A stretch of DNA of 58,272 nucleotides from Arthrobacter sp. H35-D1 (GCF_030063185.1 NZ_JASISP010000026.1:1-58272); one strand, 5' to 3'. Positions 1-7,698 are shown, counted from the first letter of the stretch. Program-made: numbers and translations. The notes: generated from the sequence alone by a model not told the origin.

Positions 1-2
1 AC

Positions 3-539
3 CTGGAAATCCTGTGCCGCGCCCATCACCTCCTGAAGCACTTCAAGGACGACAGAACCCGCACCGGGGACTGCCGCCTGGATCAGAGCCCGGAACGAGC
101 CGCAGTACGCCTGCGCGGCTGGACCCCCTCAATGACAGCACAGAACGGCGTGGCCTGGACCTCGCCCCGCGGACGCTACTACCCGCCCGAAACAGCCGAA
201 ATCCACGCCCCGGCCTACCCCAAATGGCTCAAAAAACGCCTCACTGAAAACCTCAACCCAGCACGCCCCGACCCACAAAACCCCCAGCACCAGCAGAACA
301 CCCAGCACAACCCGGCACGCGCCGCCTTCACCGAAGAACACGGCCAAGACTGTGACTTCGAAGACGACTGCAGATACGACTGCGACTACGGATGCGACTG
401 CGAAGGAACCCACACCGCACAGCAACTCCCTGAACCACCCCCAGGCACCTTCCCAGACGACCCGGAATTCAACACCATGCACTGGGACAACCTCATCCAA
501 CGAGGACTCGAAAACCCCACCCTCGGCCTCCCCAAGTAG
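3..539 (+). CDS. HNH endonuclease, C-terminal part (5' end outside window)
   Basis: The reading frame is open from the first bases and ends at a TAG at 537-539, so only the last 178 codons are present. The first visible residues, LEILCRAHHLLKHF, match the end of an HNH nuclease domain (the 'N-L-x-L-C-R-x-H-H' helix). The following GW...VAWTSPRGRYY segment is the usual tail of the DUF222/HNH endonuclease family, which is present in many copies in Micrococcaceae and whose cellular role is mostly unknown. Downstream is a low-complexity Pro/Gln/Asn linker and then an unusual Cys/Asp-rich stretch (codons about 117-136). The gene converges on the PPOX gene, with 14 nt between stops. Family assignment is firm; function beyond nuclease is not. 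Confidence 0.8.
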   Translation: MEILCRAHHLLKHFKDDRTRTGDCRLDQSPERAAVRLRGWTPSMTAQNGVAWTSPRGRYYPPETAEIHAPAYPKWLKKRLTENLNPARPDPQNPQHQQNTQHNPARAAFTEEHGQDCDFEDDCRYDCDYGCDCEGTHTAQQLPEPPPGTFPDDPEFNTMHWDNLIQRGLENPTLGLPK

Positions 540-553
540 CGACCGCTGATTCT

Positions 554-976
554 CTAGTAGCGCTCGGGCTCAGTGCCCAGCTGGAAGCGGATGCCTCGAA
601 CGCTCGTGGGAACAATCTCCACAAAAGTATATTTGAGCGTTTGCAACCAAGGGGAGAGGGGAAGCTCGCTCACCGCATCGATTTCCGACTGTGATTCCAG
701 GACTCTGGCCGCTCCCTTGACGACCACACTCCAGGCCTCGTCTTCTTCCAGTCCGTCGATCTCAAAAGCCACAGAATCGTTGATGGTCAGTTCGGCCAGC
801 TTTGTCCCTGGGTTCGTGCGCATCAACAACTTGCGGTCATGGGCAAGGAAGTTGATGGGGAAGATGTCCGGTTTGTTGCCAACGCTCAGCGCCAATCGTC
901 CGAAACGGGTATGTTCCAGAAATCGCCATGCATCGTCGACGGACATGTTTTCACCAGGGTGCTCTTCAGTAGTCAT
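554..976 (-). CDS. Pyridoxamine 5'-phosphate oxidase family (PPOX-fold) protein
   Basis: A 140-residue protein with the split beta-barrel pattern of small flavin-binding PPOX proteins: an N-terminal helix (VDDAWRFLEHTRFGRLAL), the strand pair 'DIFPINFLAHDRKLLMRTNP' with the RTNPGTK turn, and 'AWSVVVKGAARVLES' in the second half. Such proteins bind FMN or F420 and often reduce or sense small molecules; the substrate cannot be told from sequence. The ATG at 974-976 was chosen although the frame stays open further upstream, because it gives a standard family N-terminus. It lies 6 nt after a CATAAT box, which suggests a leaderless transcript separate from the LacI gene 100 nt upstream on the same strand. 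Confidence 0.75.
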   Translation of the reverse strand: MTTEEHPGENMSVDDAWRFLEHTRFGRLALSVGNKPDIFPINFLAHDRKLLMRTNPGTKLAELTINDSVAFEIDGLEEDEAWSVVVKGAARVLESQSEIDAVSELPLSPWLQTLKYTFVEIVPTSVRGIRFQLGTEPERY

Positions 977-982
977 GCTGTG

Positions 983-988
983 ATTATG
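983..988 (-). promoter_or_regulatory. Putative -10 box of the PPOX gene
   Basis: On the minus strand CATAAT is followed by 6 nt and then the ATG at 976. This spacing would place the transcription start at or next to the start codon (leaderless). No convincing -35 box was found. Confidence 0.35.
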
Positions 989-1076
989 CCCCAGAATTCT
1001 CCTGCGTTGCCCATGCATTGCCACTGGCTGTGCTGACGGCCTCCATTCGGGTCTGGATGGATGGAATCCGCGCAGG

Positions 1077-2165
1077 CTAATCGTGTTGCGCGACGCCGCC
1101 GGCACTCTCGCGCAGCACTACGGAACCCGTCACGCTGGCAGGCAGCTTGACCAATGGAGACAGAGCCATCTTCGCCGCCAACCGACCAATTTCTTCAAGT
1201 GGAAGCCGGTATGTGGTCAAACCGGGAAAGTGGTCGCGCAGGGTGGGAATGTCATCGAAGCCCGCCACCTGCACGTCCTGCGGAATTCGTAGGCCTCGGG
1301 ACCGCAACGCTGCCATGGAACCCAGCGCCATGACGTCGTTGGCGGCCAGTATGCAGAGCGGGGCGCCATCCTCGGGCCCCAGCGCGGACGCCGGGCCTGT
1401 CCCGCCACCCATGGAGTCCGAGCCCCCCAAGGAATCCAGAAACTCAAGCGTCGAGTCATAACCGCCTTGGCTGGTAAAGACGCCCTGCACAACAGCCAGC
1501 GGCTCAAGTCCAGCCGATGCGAGGGTCTCGGTGAAGCCTTGGACGCGGATTCTTGCCGTATTCCGCTCGTGGGGTCCGGCAAGAACAACGAAGCGGCGGA
1601 TGCCTCGTTGCAAAAGAGCCGCAACCAGTGCCACCGCACCTTCGTAATTGCCTACCCTGACAACTTGGGCATCCAGGATGGATGAAACACCGAGGGTCAC
1701 CACCCGGCCGCCGTGCGTGGTGTATTGCGCCAAGGCCTTAATCAGCCGGGGATCCTCGTGCAGGAGCCGCGAAGCAGCCAAAATGATGGCATCGGTGCGA
1801 TAGGAAATGAAGGCATTGACAGCGGCAAGTTCAGCCCCGCCGGGGGAGCCCGCGTCACCTTCGATGTCCGTTCCCGCCAAAAGCACTTGGTGGCCGGAGC
1901 CGAGTGCGGCTTGCTGCACGCCGTGGGCAATGGCGGAAAAATAAGGGTCGGCAATGTCGTGGACCACCAGCCCCACCAAGCCCGTGGTGGAGCGGGCCAG
2001 CGCCTGCGCCTGGGCGTTGGGCACATAGCCCAGTTCCTCCGCGGCGGCCCTGACACGCTCGGCAATGATGGGCGCCGGGGTCCTGTTGGAGCCGTTGAGG
2101 ACTCGTGACGCGGTTGCCAGCGACACGCCGGCGAGGCGTGCCACCTCGGTGAGCTTGACGGACAC
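1077..2165 (-). CDS. LacI-family transcriptional regulator
   Basis: A 362-residue repressor of normal LacI/GalR length. Residues 4-25 form the LacI helix-turn-helix (EVARLAGVSLATASRVLNG) with the hinge-type helix LARSTTGLVGLVV after it. The periplasmic-binding-protein-like core follows, with DPYFSAIAHGVQQAA and, near the end, ILAANDVMALGSMAALRSRGLRIPQDVQVAGFDD split over residues about 270-305. The start is GTG at 2163-2165 with AGGAGG 5 nt upstream. It is transcribed away from the oxidoreductase-DUF993-isomerase operon, and an 18-bp palindrome of the LacI type covers that operon's promoter, so it very probably represses the operon and responds to the sugar or derivative being degraded. A second inverted repeat at 2191-2208 may allow autoregulation. 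The effector is unknown. Confidence 0.9.
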   Translation of the reverse strand: MSVKLTEVARLAGVSLATASRVLNGSNRTPAPIIAERVRAAAEELGYVPNAQAQALARSTTGLVGLVVHDIADPYFSAIAHGVQQAALGSGHQVLLAGTDIEGDAGSPGGAELAAVNAFISYRTDAIILAASRLLHEDPRLIKALAQYTTHGGRVVTLGVSSILDAQVVRVGNYEGAVALVAALLQRGIRRFVVLAGPHERNTARIRVQGFTETLASAGLEPLAVVQGVFTSQGGYDSTLEFLDSLGGSDSMGGGTGPASALGPEDGAPLCILAANDVMALGSMAALRSRGLRIPQDVQVAGFDDIPTLRDHFPGLTTYRLPLEEIGRLAAKMALSPLVKLPASVTGSVVLRESAGGVAQHD

Positions 2166-2190
2166 TGAAGCCTCCTGGCCTGGGTAACTA

Positions 2191-2208
2191 TCCAGAAAAC
2201 TGTCTGGA
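2191..2208. promoter_or_regulatory. Inverted repeat upstream of the LacI gene (possible autoregulatory operator)
   Basis: TCCAGAAAACTGTCTGGA has perfectly complementary 6-bp ends (TCCAGA/TCTGGA) around a 6-bp centre. It lies 26 bp upstream of the regulator's GTG start. It resembles the operator at 2287 only in overall size, so assignment to the same protein is inference. Confidence 0.35.
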
Positions 2209-2259
2209 GAGCTGTAGGAAGAATTGCCGAAAGAATGTTGCCTGGATCAGGAAGGGCCC

Positions 2260-2288
2260 TTGACCCGCGAATGACTTCAGCATATATT
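2260..2288 (+). promoter_or_regulatory. Promoter of the oxidoreductase-DUF993-isomerase operon
   Basis: TTGACC at 2260-2265 and TATATT at 2283-2288 are separated by 17 bp, a near-consensus vegetative promoter. The expected transcription start, about 2295, falls in the centre of the palindrome at 2287-2304, so a bound repressor would block initiation. Confidence 0.65.
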
Positions 2289-2304
2289 GGAAAGCGCTTT
2301 CCAA
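2287..2304. promoter_or_regulatory. LacI-type operator palindrome
   Basis: TTGGAAAGCGCTTTCCAA is a perfect 18-bp palindrome with the central CG typical of LacI/GalR-family operators. It overlaps the -10 box and start point of the divergent operon, between the regulator at 1077-2165 and the oxidoreductase at 2362. The adjacent LacI protein is the obvious candidate to bind it. Confidence 0.8.
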
Positions 2305-2361
2305 AGTTTAGGCCACGCCGGGATTCCGGTACCTGACGACCACCACTTCCAGGAGAAAACA

Positions 2362-3585
2362 GTGACTCTTACAGCTTCCAACGAAGGAACGGCGGCACAA
2401 GCCGCAACTACCGGCAACGCCGCCGGCGGCAAGAAGGTCATCCGCATCGCCATGAACGGCATCACCGGCCGCATGGGCTACCGCCAGCACCTGCTGCGTT
2501 CCATCCTCCCGCTGCGCGACAGCGGGCTGACCCTGGAAGATGGCACCAAGGTGGCCATCGAACCGATCCTGGTTGGCCGCAACGAGGCCAAGGTGCGCGA
2601 GCTTGCCGAGCTGCACAACGTTGAGCACTGGACCACCGACCTGGACGCGATCATCGCAGACCCCACGGTCGACGTCGTTTTTGACGCCTCCATGACCAGC
2701 CTGCGCGCCGCAACCTTGAAGAAGGCCATGGCCAACGGCAAGCACATCTTCACCGAAAAGCCCACGGCCGAAACCCTTGAGGAAGCCATTGAACTGGCCC
2801 GCATCGGCCAAGAAGCCGGCATCACGGCAGGCGTTGTGCACGACAAGCTCTACCTGCCCGGCCTGGTGAAGCTGCGCCGCTTGGTGGATGAAGGCTTCTT
2901 TGGCCGCATCCTCTCCATCCGCGGCGAATTCGGCTACTGGGTGTTCGAGGGCGACCACCAAGCAGCACAGCGTCCCTCCTGGAACTACCGCAAGGAAGAC
3001 GGCGGCGGCATGACCACCGACATGTTCTGCCACTGGAACTACGTCCTCGAAGGCATCATTGGCAAGGTCAAGACCGTCAACGCCAAGACCGCCACGCACA
3101 TCCCCGCCCGCTGGGACGAGGCTGGCAAGGAATACAAGGCCACGGCCGACGACGCCGCTTACGGCATCTTCGAACTTGAAACTCCGGGAGGCGACGACGT
3201 CATCGCCCAGATCAACTCCTCCTGGGCCGTGCGCGTCTACCGCGACGAGCTGGTGGAATTCCAGATCGACGGCACCCACGGTTCAGCCGTTGCCGGACTG
3301 AACAAGTGCGTTGCCCAGCAGCGCGCCCACACGCCCAAGCCCGTCTGGAACCCGGATCTGCCCGTCACCGAATCCTTCCGCGCACAGTGGCAGGAAGTGC
3401 CCGCCAACGCCGATTTGGACAACGGTTTCAAGTTGCAGTGGGAAGAATTCCTGCGCGACGTGGTCGCCGGCCGCGAACACCGCTTTGGCCTGCTCTCTGC
3501 AGCCCGCGGCGTGCAGCTGGCCGAGCTGGGCCTGCAGTCCTCCGACGAGCGCCGCACCCTGGACATCCCGGAAATCGAGCTGTAG
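2362..3585 (+). CDS. Gfo/Idh/MocA-family NAD(P)-dependent oxidoreductase
   Basis: A 407-residue predicted sugar or polyol dehydrogenase. The Rossmann fingerprint is NGITGRMGY at residues 32-40, preceded by about 25 low-complexity residues. The family's EKP motif (FTEKPTAET) is at 132-134, and the C-terminal alpha/beta substrate domain contains GGGMTTDMFCHWNYVLEG. The frame is open further upstream, but the GTG at 2362-2364 was chosen because AGGAGA lies 5 nt before it and the operator and promoter lie upstream. It is the first gene of an operon with DUF993 (2-nt gap) and a TIM-barrel isomerase, under a LacI regulator. Members oxidise hydroxyls of sugars, inositols or keto-sugars; the actual substrate is not evident. 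Confidence 0.88.
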   Translation: MTLTASNEGTAAQAATTGNAAGGKKVIRIAMNGITGRMGYRQHLLRSILPLRDSGLTLEDGTKVAIEPILVGRNEAKVRELAELHNVEHWTTDLDAIIADPTVDVVFDASMTSLRAATLKKAMANGKHIFTEKPTAETLEEAIELARIGQEAGITAGVVHDKLYLPGLVKLRRLVDEGFFGRILSIRGEFGYWVFEGDHQAAQRPSWNYRKEDGGGMTTDMFCHWNYVLEGIIGKVKTVNAKTATHIPARWDEAGKEYKATADDAAYGIFELETPGGDDVIAQINSSWAVRVYRDELVEFQIDGTHGSAVAGLNKCVAQQRAHTPKPVWNPDLPVTESFRAQWQEVPANADLDNGFKLQWEEFLRDVVAGREHRFGLLSAARGVQLAELGLQSSDERRTLDIPEIEL

Positions 3586-3587
3586 CC

Positions 3588-4844
3588 ATGGCGAACACAT
3601 CGGCCAACACCAACACGTCGGTCACGCTGACGCTTCCGCTGCCCACTGGGGAGCTTGAAGCGCTCACCTTGAACGCAACCGGTCCGTGGCGCAAACCGAC
3701 CGAGTTGATTCGCTCCCGGAAGGTGTACGCGGCAGCACACGTCACTCCCAAGGTGCTGGGAAACAACGTCCCCGGCGCCCCAGCCGACATCGACTGGGAC
3801 GCGACCCTGGCGTTCCGCCGTGAACTGTGGAGCTGGGGTGTGGGCATTGCCGACGCCATGGATACTGCACAGCGCGGCATGGGGCTGGACTGGGCCGCCA
3901 CGCAGGAACTGATCAACCGCAGTGCTGCCGAGGCCGCGCTTATCGCGACCACGGAGCGCACGGTGCGCGACCTGCTGGCCTGCGGAGCCGGAACGGACCA
4001 ACTGAATCCGGCCGACGTCGAACCCGGTGCCGCCGGGCTCCAGGCCGTGCTGGCCGCCTACCGCGAGCAGCTCGCCGTGGTCGAGGCGTCAGGGGCAAAG
4101 GTGATCCTCATGGCCTCGCGCGCCTTGGCCAAGGTTGCCTCCGGCCCCGAGGACTACCTGTCCATCTACGGCACGTTGCTGTCCGAGGTCAAGGAGCCCG
4201 TTGTCCTGCACTGGCTGGGCACCATGTTCGACCCCGCCCTGGCAGGCTATTGGGGCAGCGACGACGTGGAAGCGGCCACCGCCACATTCAGCCAACTCAT
4301 CGAATCCCACGCCGGGAAGGTCGACGGCGTGAAAGTTTCACTTCTCGACGCCGCACACGAAGTGGCGCTGCGGGCGAACCTCCCGGAGGGCGTGCGGCTC
4401 TATACGGGCGACGACTTCAACTACCCGGAACTGATCGACGGCGACGGCGAACGCTACTCGGACGCGCTGCTGGGCATCTTTGCAGCGATCGCCCCGGCCG
4501 CCAGCACGGCACTGCAGGAGTACGACGCCGGGCGCCCCGCCGAGGCGCGGGCCATCCTGGACTCCACCCGGGACCTGGGCCTGCACATCTTCGAGGCGCC
4601 GACGTACTACTACAAGACGGGCATTGCGTTCCTCGCCTGGCTCAACGGCTACCAGGCGGGATTCCAAATGGTCGGCGGTCTGCATGCGGGCCGCGACCTC
4701 AACCACTTGGTGAAGCTGTTCCGTCTGGCCAACACGGCCGGACTGCTGCTGGATCCGGCACTTGCTGCAGAGCGGATGGCGTGTTTCCTGAACGCTGCCG
4801 GCGTCGACTCGGCTGTCACCGTCACGGAAGGAGCGAATGCGTGA
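3588..4844 (+). CDS. DUF993 family protein, dihydrodipicolinate-synthase-like
   Basis: A 418-residue cytosolic protein that I recognise as DUF993, a family without an established reaction that is annotated as related to the DHDPS/N-acetylneuraminate lyase class of TIM-barrel aldolases. Features consistent with that fold are VILMASRAL, PVVLHWLGTMFDP and VDGVKVSLLD, where Lys249 sits where the Schiff-base lysine of the superfamily would be expected (inference). It starts 2 nt after the oxidoreductase stop with no strong ribosome site, suggesting translational coupling, and overlaps the isomerase by GTGA. In this operon it could cleave a keto-acid or keto-sugar product of the dehydrogenase. No transporter or kinase accompanies it in the window. 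Confidence 0.8.
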   Translation: MANTSANTNTSVTLTLPLPTGELEALTLNATGPWRKPTELIRSRKVYAAAHVTPKVLGNNVPGAPADIDWDATLAFRRELWSWGVGIADAMDTAQRGMGLDWAATQELINRSAAEAALIATTERTVRDLLACGAGTDQLNPADVEPGAAGLQAVLAAYREQLAVVEASGAKVILMASRALAKVASGPEDYLSIYGTLLSEVKEPVVLHWLGTMFDPALAGYWGSDDVEAATATFSQLIESHAGKVDGVKVSLLDAAHEVALRANLPEGVRLYTGDDFNYPELIDGDGERYSDALLGIFAAIAPAASTALQEYDAGRPAEARAILDSTRDLGLHIFEAPTYYYKTGIAFLAWLNGYQAGFQMVGGLHAGRDLNHLVKLFRLANTAGLLLDPALAAERMACFLNAAGVDSAVTVTEGANA

Positions 4845-5737
4845 GCACGTTCGACAAGCTCTCCATCAATACCGCCACCATCAAAAAGGCGTCGCTTGCC
4901 GAAGCCCTTGAGCTCAGCGTTGCCGCCGGCCTGCAACACATTGGCTTGTGGCGCGACAAAGTGGCCGAGGTTGGCCTGGACACGGCAGTCGAGATGGTCC
5001 GGGCCTCCGGGTTGAGCGTCTCGAGCCTGTGCCGCGGCGGATTCCTGACCGCGGCCGACGGCCCCGGCCAGGCTGCGGCCCTTGCTGACAACCAGGCGGC
5101 CATCCTTGAAGCCAAGGCGCTGGGCACCACCGAGATCATCATGGTGGTGGGCGGACTTCCGGACTTCAGTGTTTCACCGGGGGCTGTGGACGGCGGCGGC
5201 CAAGCCACGGCCGTGGCAGGCGGCAAGGACCTTGTCCTTGCCCGCCAACGCGTGGCAGATCGCCTTGCCGAGTTGGCGCCGTTTGCCCTCGAGCACGGCG
5301 TCCGCCTGGTGCTTGAGCCGCTGCACCCGATGTACGCAGCCGACCGCGCCGTGCTCTCAACCCTGGGCCAGGCACTGGATTTGGCCGCCCCGCACCCGGC
5401 TGAAGCTGTCGGCGTCGTGGTGGACACGTTCCACGTCTGGTGGGATCCGTCCCTGCACGAACAGATCGCCCGCGCTGGTGCCGAAGGTCGCATCGCCTCC
5501 TACCAGGTGTGCGACTTCAACCTTCCCATCGCCAGTGATGCGCTGCTGTCCCGCGGTTTCATGGGCGACGGCGTCATCGACTTCGCCACCATCGGAAGCT
5601 GGGTCGCCGAGGCGGGCTACAACGGCGTCGTCGAAGTGGAGATCTTCAACGAAGACATCTGGGCCCTGCCCTACGCCGACGTGGTGGACACCGTCAAGGA
5701 GCGTTACGCCGAGCTGGTGGCACCGCACCTGGGCTGA
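4841..5737 (+). CDS. Sugar phosphate isomerase/epimerase (AP-endonuclease-2-type TIM barrel)
   Basis: A 298-residue xylose-isomerase-like TIM barrel. Candidate metal ligands lie in the expected order: Glu in LVLEPLHPMY, Asp/His in VVDTFHVWWDP, Asp in YQVCDFNLP and Glu in GVVEVEIFNE near the C-terminus. Such proteins isomerise or epimerise keto-sugars and inosose-type compounds using a divalent metal. The GTG start at 4841 overlaps the DUF993 stop by 4 nt and has AAGGAG 7 nt upstream. It is the last gene of the LacI-controlled operon. It converges on the sugar dehydrogenase with only 37 nt between and no clear terminator. Substrate unknown. Confidence 0.85.
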   Translation: MSTFDKLSINTATIKKASLAEALELSVAAGLQHIGLWRDKVAEVGLDTAVEMVRASGLSVSSLCRGGFLTAADGPGQAAALADNQAAILEAKALGTTEIIMVVGGLPDFSVSPGAVDGGGQATAVAGGKDLVLARQRVADRLAELAPFALEHGVRLVLEPLHPMYAADRAVLSTLGQALDLAAPHPAEAVGVVVDTFHVWWDPSLHEQIARAGAEGRIASYQVCDFNLPIASDALLSRGFMGDGVIDFATIGSWVAEAGYNGVVEVEIFNEDIWALPYADVVDTVKERYAELVAPHLG

Positions 5738-5774
5738 CACACGGGTAGCGGAGCCCGAGGTGGCGGAGCCGGGA

Positions 5775-6911
5775 CTATCGGGCGACGTCGATGACCTTGT
5801 CGTCGCCGGGCATGGGGTCGCCACGGCCGTCTGTATTGTTCGTCAGGACCTGCAGGCGGCCGTCGTGCGTCAACATGACATCTCGGAGTCGGCCCAACTC
5901 ACCGACCAGGATTGCGCGGGCGCTGGGCGCCTCCTCCAGATCAACCACCCAGAGGCGTTCCCCGCGCAGGGCCGCCATGTACAGGGTGGTCCCGTCAATG
6001 GCGATGCCGCTGGGGCTGGCCTCGGCCGTGGACCACGTCAGGACAGGGTTGCGGAAGCGTGAATCCTTGCCGATTCCTTCAACGACCGGCCAACCGTAGT
6101 TCGCGCCTGCGACGATCTCATTGAGCTCGTCCCACGTGTTTTGGCCAAACTCCGAGGCCCACATGCGCCCTGTGTCGTCCCAGGCAAGGCCCTGCGCGTT
6201 GCGGTGCCCCAGCGTCCACACGGGACTGCCTGGAAACGGGTTGTCCGCCGGGATCCCACCGTCGGGTTGCAGGCGCAGGATCTTGCCGGAGAGCGATTTG
6301 GGGTCCTGTGCGGCGTTCCGTTTTCCGGCATCGCCGGTGGTGGCATAGAGCATGCCGTCGGGCCCAAAGGCGAGGCGGCCGCCATTGTGGTTGGCGGCCT
6401 TGGGGATTCCATCCAGGACGACGGTGGCCGCGCCCAGCGACCGTGCCCCGGAAATGCCCCGCAGCGGCATGCGCAGTATCCGGTTGTCTGACGCAGTGGT
6501 CAGGTACGCGTAGACGGTGATGCAGCCGGTGTCGGGTGCGGGGTTGCCTTGGCAACCATCCAGCCGGACAGCCAGACCCAGCAACCCGCCCTCGCCCTGG
6601 TGGAGCACCCCGGGCACCGTGCCAACAACTCGCTTGGTGCCCGCCGGGGAAACCTCCAGCACCTGCCCCGAATCCCGTTCGCTGACAAGCAAGCTGTTGT
6701 CGGCCAGGGCAACCATGGACCATGGCGCGGCAAGGCCCGTGACGAAGTCGCTTGTGGCACTGGAGCTCTGATCGGGTGGTGCAGGGTTTGGCGCCCGGCA
6801 TGCCGTCAAGACCAAGACCAGGAGCACGAGCGGGACCAAGAGCAAGGCAGGGATGGTCCGGATCCGGCCGGGGTGCTGCCGGTGCGGCTTCAAGGTCCCT
6901 GTCCCACCCAT
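5775..6911 (-). CDS. PQQ-dependent sugar dehydrogenase-like lipoprotein
   Basis: A predicted secreted lipoprotein of 378 residues. A basic N-terminus (KPHRQHPGRIR) precedes a strongly hydrophobic stretch ending in the lipobox LVLTAC, so the mature protein would be anchored to the outer face of the membrane by a lipidated Cys. The rest is a six-bladed propeller of the soluble glucose dehydrogenase/sorbosone dehydrogenase type: VTGLAAPWSMVALADN, HQGEGGLLGLAV, PKAANHNGGRLAFGPDGMLY, TLGHRNAQGLAWD and FGQNTWDELN. Family members oxidise aldoses, often with PQQ. I chose ATG 6911; a GTG at 6947 in the same frame would add 12 residues before the signal peptide. A long perfect inverted repeat lies just upstream. 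Confidence 0.82.
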   Translation of the reverse strand: MGGTGTLKPHRQHPGRIRTIPALLLVPLVLLVLVLTACRAPNPAPPDQSSSATSDFVTGLAAPWSMVALADNSLLVSERDSGQVLEVSPAGTKRVVGTVPGVLHQGEGGLLGLAVRLDGCQGNPAPDTGCITVYAYLTTASDNRILRMPLRGISGARSLGAATVVLDGIPKAANHNGGRLAFGPDGMLYATTGDAGKRNAAQDPKSLSGKILRLQPDGGIPADNPFPGSPVWTLGHRNAQGLAWDDTGRMWASEFGQNTWDELNEIVAGANYGWPVVEGIGKDSRFRNPVLTWSTAEASPSGIAIDGTTLYMAALRGERLWVVDLEEAPSARAILVGELGRLRDVMLTHDGRLQVLTNNTDGRGDPMPGDDKVIDVAR

Positions 6912-6969
6912 GGCACCAGCGTAGCTGGACGAAACAGCGGATGGCACGGGGCCGCCGTCGTCCTTAAAG

Positions 6970-7040
6970 ATCTATGACGCACTTGTTGGACCGATTGCAC
7001 CCATTTTCGGCGTTTTCGGTCCAACAAGTGCGTCATAGAT
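6970..7040. repeat. Perfect 25-bp inverted repeat (intergenic palindrome)
   Basis: Positions 6970-6994 and 7016-7040 are exact reverse complements over 25 bp, starting ATCTATGACGCACTTGTTGG; the loop is 21 nt. It lies 23 nt beyond the stop of the glycosylase-like gene and upstream of the sugar dehydrogenase, both read leftwards. It could end transcription of the former, but no clear T-run follows on that strand. Its stem and loop resemble the element at 45722-45778. Confidence 0.85.
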
Positions 7041-7062
7041 TATGGGGGGGCTTTGGAAAAGG

Positions 7063-7698
7063 CTAGCGGCCCTTGACCAGAATGCCGTTGCGGGTCATGG
7101 ACTCCGCGTAGGCCTTGGTCGATTCATTGAGCCACTGCTCCTGACGCTCGGCGGATCCGGCAAAGCTGCGCCCGGACAGCGAACGGACCTTGTAGATGCC
7201 GAAGCCGCGCTTGTACAGCATGGGCCCTTGGGCCTTGAGGAGCTGGTCGGCCAGGCGGTGCGCCTCGGTGCCGTGGGCTACAAGGGCGGAGGCGCGCGGG
7301 ACCATGGTGAGGAACTTGACCAGCGGACGCAGGCCCGCTTCGATCTGCGGTGCACTGAGGCGTCCGTTGGGTTCGCCCGGGGTAAACCAGGGATGGACGT
7401 TCCACGGCATGACGTAGCTGGGACGCAGGCCCAGCTGCCAGTGGATGCCGAGCAGGCGGGTGGCTGCCTGCTCGTCGCCTGCCGTAATGAAACCGGAAGG
7501 GTCCATTTCACCAACATTGGAGAACAGGCTGATGATCTTGCACTCATCAACATCGTGAACCGGATCCACGTAGGCCACCTCCTGTGCGGGCTTGGCTTCC
7601 GCCAAGGTGTCGCACAGCTCGGTGATGGGGGCAATGTTCTCGTCGTAACGGCGATTCCACAGCTGTTCACGCAGTGATTCAGTGGCCACGGATGTCAT
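7063..7698 (-). CDS. Uracil-DNA glycosylase-like protein
   Basis: A 211-residue protein resembling proteins annotated as uracil-DNA glycosylase in Arthrobacter relatives. Recognisable parts are YVDPVHDVDECKIISLFSNVG near residues 43-63, then the MPWNVHPWF motif (about 97-105), a plausible counterpart of the substrate-pocket 'N-x-x-P-W' segment of the UDG superfamily, and SALVAHGTEAHRLA further on, where the superfamily's catalytic H-P-S segment would be. There is no iron-sulphur cysteine set. Start is ATG at 7698, next to AGGAG. The activity is unproven and the family is narrow, so 'UDG-fold protein' is the safest reading. It is divergent from the acyl-CoA ligase gene, with a 256-bp gap. Confidence 0.55.
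   Translation of the reverse strand: MTSVATESLREQLWNRRYDENIAPITELCDTLAEAKPAQEVAYVDPVHDVDECKIISLFSNVGEMDPSGFITAGDEQAATRLLGIHWQLGLRPSYVMPWNVHPWFTPGEPNGRLSAPQIEAGLRPLVKFLTMVPRASALVAHGTEAHRLADQLLKAQGPMLYKRGFGIYKVRSLSGRSFAGSAERQEQWLNESTKAYAESMTRNGILVKGR

Noticed and set aside
129-500. 123-codon ORF on the minus strand opposite the HNH gene
   Set aside because: Its product is a Val/Phe/Gly-rich shadow of the coding strand, with no start context and no recognisable family; the plus-strand frame has the HNH motif.
3827-4840. Upstream extension of the isomerase frame into DUF993
   Set aside because: The extension is Arg/Gly-rich out-of-frame translation of DUF993; GTG 4841 with AAGGAG and a GTGA overlap is the clear start.
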